From positions 12,669,197 through 12,733,196 of the forward strand of contig CM034307.1 of assembly GCA_019925795.1 (NCBI GenBank): a stretch of DNA of 64,000 bases. The letters run 5' to 3'. Position 1 is the stretch's first letter; every line of letters begins with the position of its first letter. This DNA is from Dendrobium chrysotoxum (taxonomy: Eukaryota; Streptophyta; Magnoliopsida; Asparagales; Orchidaceae). Made by a program: the position numbers and the translations under genes. A model generated the notes under the pieces. The model was not told the origin of the DNA. It worked only from the letters and a program-made list of their open reading frames with translations, and ran no database searches. Below, piece by piece: positions 60,601-64,000 of the stretch.

Positions 60601-62633
60601 GATATTGGTTAATCTTCTCTAACACTTGAATTTTATTTGTTCAATGTAAAGGGGTATTTAATTTCAAGTTTAAGTCTTTATGTCTTAATAATTATTATAC
60701 CCCTTTTTTTCAAATTTTATGCGTTAAAGTTTATTAGTGTTTAAGTCTTTAGGCTCCTACATCTTAATTAATCATTTGGTCCTTAAAGATTTATGAATCC
60801 AATATGTTAGTGCCCTCCAAATGGAATTTAACACAAGGCATGAAGGCTCCTATGTAGTAGTAATTCATTATTAATTATCTAAGTTGAACAATAATTACTT
60901 TTATTTGCAACAGCGCAATGAGATTTATTTCACCCTCCTTGGGGCTAGCTTAATAGCCTCGTAAACCCAGGTTGCCTAGTAATTATTTTGTTATCTAATT
61001 AATATCTTAAATTTTGATTATTGGTTTTCTAATTTTATTTGGTTTATTAATGATTCTAATGTTAGTTATCAGTTCATTGTTTATTTATCATCAATTAGTT
61101 CTTGGCGTTATCATAATAGGTATAAAGACATTGCCGCCTTAGGACACTTAGCCTCGTAACTCGAGGTAGTCCAGCCTATAAACCTTATTAAAGAAATATA
61201 TTAATATTATTATTAATTTCTCATTCTATTTGAATTCATTAAGTTGATTGGTTTTTAAAATTTTATGTTTTATTTAAACCTATTGAATATTTAATTATTA
61301 TCCTTAACTAGACTTGACATTCCATTTTACTTTAAATTCATGAAATTTTATGTTTTCTCTTAAATATTAGATTTTGTTTATGATTCAATATAATTGTGTT
61401 CTTGCCATTTGTTTTTTTTTTGTGAATTAGTTATGATTTTTCAAAGTTCAACCTTATTTACTGAATTTTTTAATTACAAGTAATTAAAAAAATTAATTAG
61501 GAAAATATAATTTTGGTTTTAAATCAACTCCAGATGTCATGAAATCTTCCCCAAATGTTAATAATGGCTCTTAAGGATGATTTTAAGTTTTTGCAATCAT
61601 TTTGATATTTTTAATTAATCATTATTATTTTATTCAATTAATTAATGGTTTTCCTTAATTTTATAATTACTTCTAATTTTATTATGATTTGATGGGACTT
61701 TTAAATTTCACGTATTTAGGATTTAATTCTAGAAATTCAAGCTTTAAACTATACTTTCAAAATTTTATTTTTATTAATCATGAATTAATTAAAACTATAC
61801 ATCAATTATGCAAGTGAAATTTGGATTCACTAATTGATGGACCAAATGATAACTAATTTCTATAAAATTTAGAACATAGGTTCACTAAAGGCTATGCTTC
61901 AAGCCCACTAAAGTTAGCTTCCTTTTGGACCTCCTATGGTTCTCAATTTGATCACCTAAGATAAATATAACTATGTACTTAGGGATTTAATTAGGGCAAA
62001 CTAGACATGGAGTTGTGGTGAAATCATGGGAATTCTAACTCTTATACTATGCATATTCAATCCATAGAAAACCAAAACCTGAACCTCCTTAAAATAGGAG
62101 TTAGCCCAATTCAATTAATAGGTTAATTCTTAAACCATGAATTAAACTGACTAATTAAAGCCCTTAAATATTTCATACATACGTAATTAATTTTGGACAT
62201 ATAAAAACATCCCAAAAATCAATTCTCCCAATTTTCAAGTTAGGCTAAGTTAAATAGGGTTTCTAATTTCAAAAATACTCCAAGGAGTATTTTTGAAATT
62301 ACTTTAGATATATTAGGAATTGCAATTTCAAATCTTAGGGCTTTTTAAGAGCTCCTCAAAATATTTTTAATGAGCATAAGAACACCTTAATTGATCAAGT
62401 GTGTGAGGAGTTATGAATGTTTGAAGATATGGTGATTTTTCTAAATTTTTTAATAGCCAATTACATAGTTAGCCCCACTTTTACATGTGGTGATGTAAAA
62501 TTGGTTGTCTAATGATTGGTTGCTAATGATAAAATAAGAGAGTATCACCATGACCAAAACTCTCAATCCAATGGTCAGAATTTACTATTTTGAAGGTTCA
62601 CTTGACACATTATTTGACTACTTAGCTAATGAG
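60600..62633 (-). repeat. Diverged Ogre-type LTR fragment, reverse orientation
   Basis: Read on the minus strand, GGCTGGACTACCTCGAG, 'CGAGGCTAAGTGTCCTAAGG' (about 61185-61130) matches the GC-rich block of the Ogre LTR at 39222-39301. Further in, GTGTTCTTATGCTCATTAAA (about 62383-62364) matches 37543-37565. The order is consistent with a reversed LTR middle part. It is far more diverged than the two LTRs of the complete Ogre, so it comes from an older or different subfamily. A perfect 18-bp-arm hairpin lies at 62264-62301. The fragment is cut at 62634 by a Sirevirus LTR. Confidence 0.6.
62264..62301. repeat. Perfect inverted repeat, 18-bp arms, 2-bp loop
   Basis: TAATTTCAAAAATACTCC-AA-GGAGTATTTTTGAAATTA. 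All 18 pairs match despite the decay of the surrounding sequence. It could form a cruciform in DNA or a hairpin in RNA. Confidence 0.9.
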
Positions 62634-63061
62634 TGAAAGTGCGAATAGGTTGTTAGACCTATTAATTACGTCCCTAGGCTAACCAAGAGGAGGGGGGTGG
62701 GTGAATTAGTAATTTTAAAATTCTCTTAAAATTTTGGAAAAGGTTTAATCACAACCCTAAGCAAATCGTACTGTACGATGACAATTCGTACTGTACGAAC
62801 AGAGATAATTATTGATTCTTTACAACCATAGAAAAATAAAATATAGTGCAGTAAGAAAATACAGTAAGTAAAAATAAGAATAGAGAACACCAGATTTTAT
62901 AGTGGTTCGGTCAGACATGACCTACATCCACTCCCTAGAGACTCCTTCTCTAGGTATTGTACTATATCAAATTGACTCTCCTTTAGCCCCCACAGCAAGG
63001 CGGAGAAGCCTTTACAAAACTCCCTTCCACTAAATTTCAGTGCGGTAGAGAACCGATATCT

Positions 63062-63292
63062 TTTTTCACCCTCCTGGTGAAGGCAGAGTACCCACTCATC
63101 CTTTCACACTCTCCAAGTGTCAGCAGAGAACCAATCATCCTTTTTCACCCTCCAAGTGACGGCATAGAACCGTCGTCCTTTTTCACCCTCCTGGTGAAGG
63201 CATAGAACCCACTCGTCCTTTCACACCCTCCAAGTGTCGGCAGAGAACCAATCGTCCATTTTCACCCTCCAAGTGACGGCACAGAACCGAAA
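63062..63292 (-). promoter_or_regulatory. Six tandem R/U5 hairpins, LTR-5 (117-bp higher-order repeat)
   Basis: Six 39-bp units form two copies of a 117-bp, three-unit block (the first unit at 63067 recurs at 63184). Stems differ: TTCACC-CTCCT-GGTGAA, ACACT-CTCCA-AGTGT, and TTCACC-CTCCA-AGTGA. Each is followed by a G-G-C-A-[GT]-A-GAACC-like box. The open frame on the minus strand across this block follows from the 39-bp (13-codon) period and is not a gene. Confidence 0.65.
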
Positions 63293-63544
63293 ACCTCTCA
63301 AATAACTTTCTTGCAAGTGCCTCCAAGGAGATTGGGAAGAAGCTTGAAGTACAAACAATGAGATCCTCACGCTTGGATAACCTTATGAATCCCCTTATAA
63401 TTTTCTCTTCAAAGATCTCACAACACTCACTCCCAAACACTCTCCCTTTCACTCTCAAGAAGAATTTTCGCAGAAGGATATATTACAAGTCAGGTTTTAG
63501 GACCCTTAAGTACTAAGGACAAGAAAAACCATCCAAAAATTGAA

Positions 63545-63975
63545 TATTTCAAGTTTTACGCATCCCAATCGTCCCATACGATCGCATATCGCACGGTACA
63601 AATAGTTCATATTACTGAATGATTCATCCCATATGATCCAATACGAACCTAAACCGAGCCATTTGTACCTTAACCTTCTGTACGAAGCATATTTTATACT
63701 GTATGAATAGTTTAAAAAATTGAATGATTCATCTCGTACGATCCATTACGAGCCGTTCGTACCAATGGTTCGTCCCATATGAATAAGTCGTACAAACCAT
63801 TCAGAGTCGTTCATCCCAACAGTTCTTCTTGTATGAACATGTCGTACGAACCATTCAGAGCCATTCGTCCTAACGGTTCATCCCGTACGAACCATTCAGA
63901 GCCATTCGTCCCAACAGTTCGTCCTGTTCGAACATGTCGTACGAATCATTCAGAGCCATTCGTACCTCAAATCCT
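63545..63975 (-). promoter_or_regulatory. U3 palindrome array, LTR-5 (CGTAC-GTACG type)
   Basis: The core here is TCGTACGA-like: GTCGTACGAACCATTCAGAG repeats near 63841 and 63937, with CCCGTACGAACC and CCATATGAATAAGTCG between. It is a fourth core variant of the same array. Local repeats about 48-52 bp long containing 'CATTCAGAGCCATTCGT' show recent tandem growth. Confidence 0.68.
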
Positions 63976-64000
63976 TATATAAGAAGTCCATTTTGTACTG

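Larger units (their letters stand above)
62634..64000 (-). repeat. Sirevirus LTR, partial (LTR-5), runs off the window
   Basis: Starts TGAAAGTGCGAATAGG, matching TGAAAGTACGAG of LTR-4. It contains the leader blocks ('GATTTTATAGTGGTTCGGTC', near 62893), hairpin repeats 63062-63292, a TATA-like TAATATATCC at about 63486-63477 (minus strand) and a palindrome array from about 63545 to 63975. No tRNA-Met primer site lies on its left side. On a minus-strand element it is therefore the 3' LTR, or a solo LTR; anything internal would be right of the window. Confidence 0.82.

Noticed and set aside
63183..63458. 91-codon minus-strand frame with repeated RHLEG
   Set aside because: It runs across the 39-bp hairpin repeats of an LTR; the 39-bp period (13 codons) keeps the frame open by itself.
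1..64000. Endogenous pararetrovirus or other plant virus insert
   Set aside because: All RT-bearing parts assign to copia, gypsy or LINE by order of domains; no movement-protein or caulimovirid arrangement was seen.

Overview
This is a repeat-rich, AT-rich piece of an angiosperm nuclear genome. Almost all that can be recognised is nested, decayed retroelement DNA: Ty1/copia (Sirevirus-type), Ty3/gypsy (Athila-like and Ogre/Tat-like), L1-like LINEs, and one small DNA transposon. I found no intact host gene, tRNA or rRNA. Coding remnants carry many in-frame stops, a good share of them TAG/TAA where CAG/CAA is expected. That pattern fits long-term decay of methylated cytosines. The plant-specific lineages and the plant initiator-tRNA-Met and tRNA-Arg type primer sites point to a flowering plant; I cannot name the species.

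Layout. 1-2549: 5' end (gag, primer site, complete 5' LTR) of a minus-strand Sirevirus that landed inside a plus-strand LINE reverse transcriptase gene (2550-4950). 5274-8720: two diverged solo-like LTRs, one Athila-like and one Sirevirus-like. 8827-9384: a degenerate 28-bp minisatellite. 9385-16352: mostly unrecognised AT-rich DNA with a LINE 3' end, a promoter-like spot and an unidentified polyadenylated-looking unit. 16353-60093: one old Athila-like element (LTR 16353-17922, gag, extra ORF, second LTR). It is interrupted by three insertions: a ~0.66-kb DNA transposon in gag, a 10.7-kb structurally complete Sirevirus in the extra ORF (21790-32491, target duplication AGAGA on both sides), and a 24.4-kb Ogre/Tat element in its 3' LTR (35198-59572, target duplication ACAGC/ATAGC). 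60600-62633: a diverged reverse-oriented Ogre-type LTR, itself interrupted by another Sirevirus LTR that runs off the window (62634-64000).

The most interesting signals are regulatory. (1) The U3 of each LTR family is an array of short family-specific palindromes: ATCATACAGTATGAT-type in the Sirevirus, AGCACTGTAGTGCT-type in the Athila-like element, and GTTGACnnnGTCAAC (paired W-box) in the Ogre. (2) In the two elements that carry an extra 3' ORF, which belong to different superfamilies, a second array of the same palindrome lies immediately upstream of that ORF and is followed by a TATA-like box about 60-75 bp from the start codon. This looks like a duplicated U3-type promoter driving the accessory ORF. 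(3) The Sirevirus R/U5 leader holds small hairpins whose stems differ between LTR copies by compensating changes, while the 5-nt spacing of the loop and a following AGAACC box are kept. (4) The palindrome core differs between Sirevirus LTRs but is uniform inside each, which suggests array homogenisation and possibly a co-evolving dimeric DNA-binding partner.
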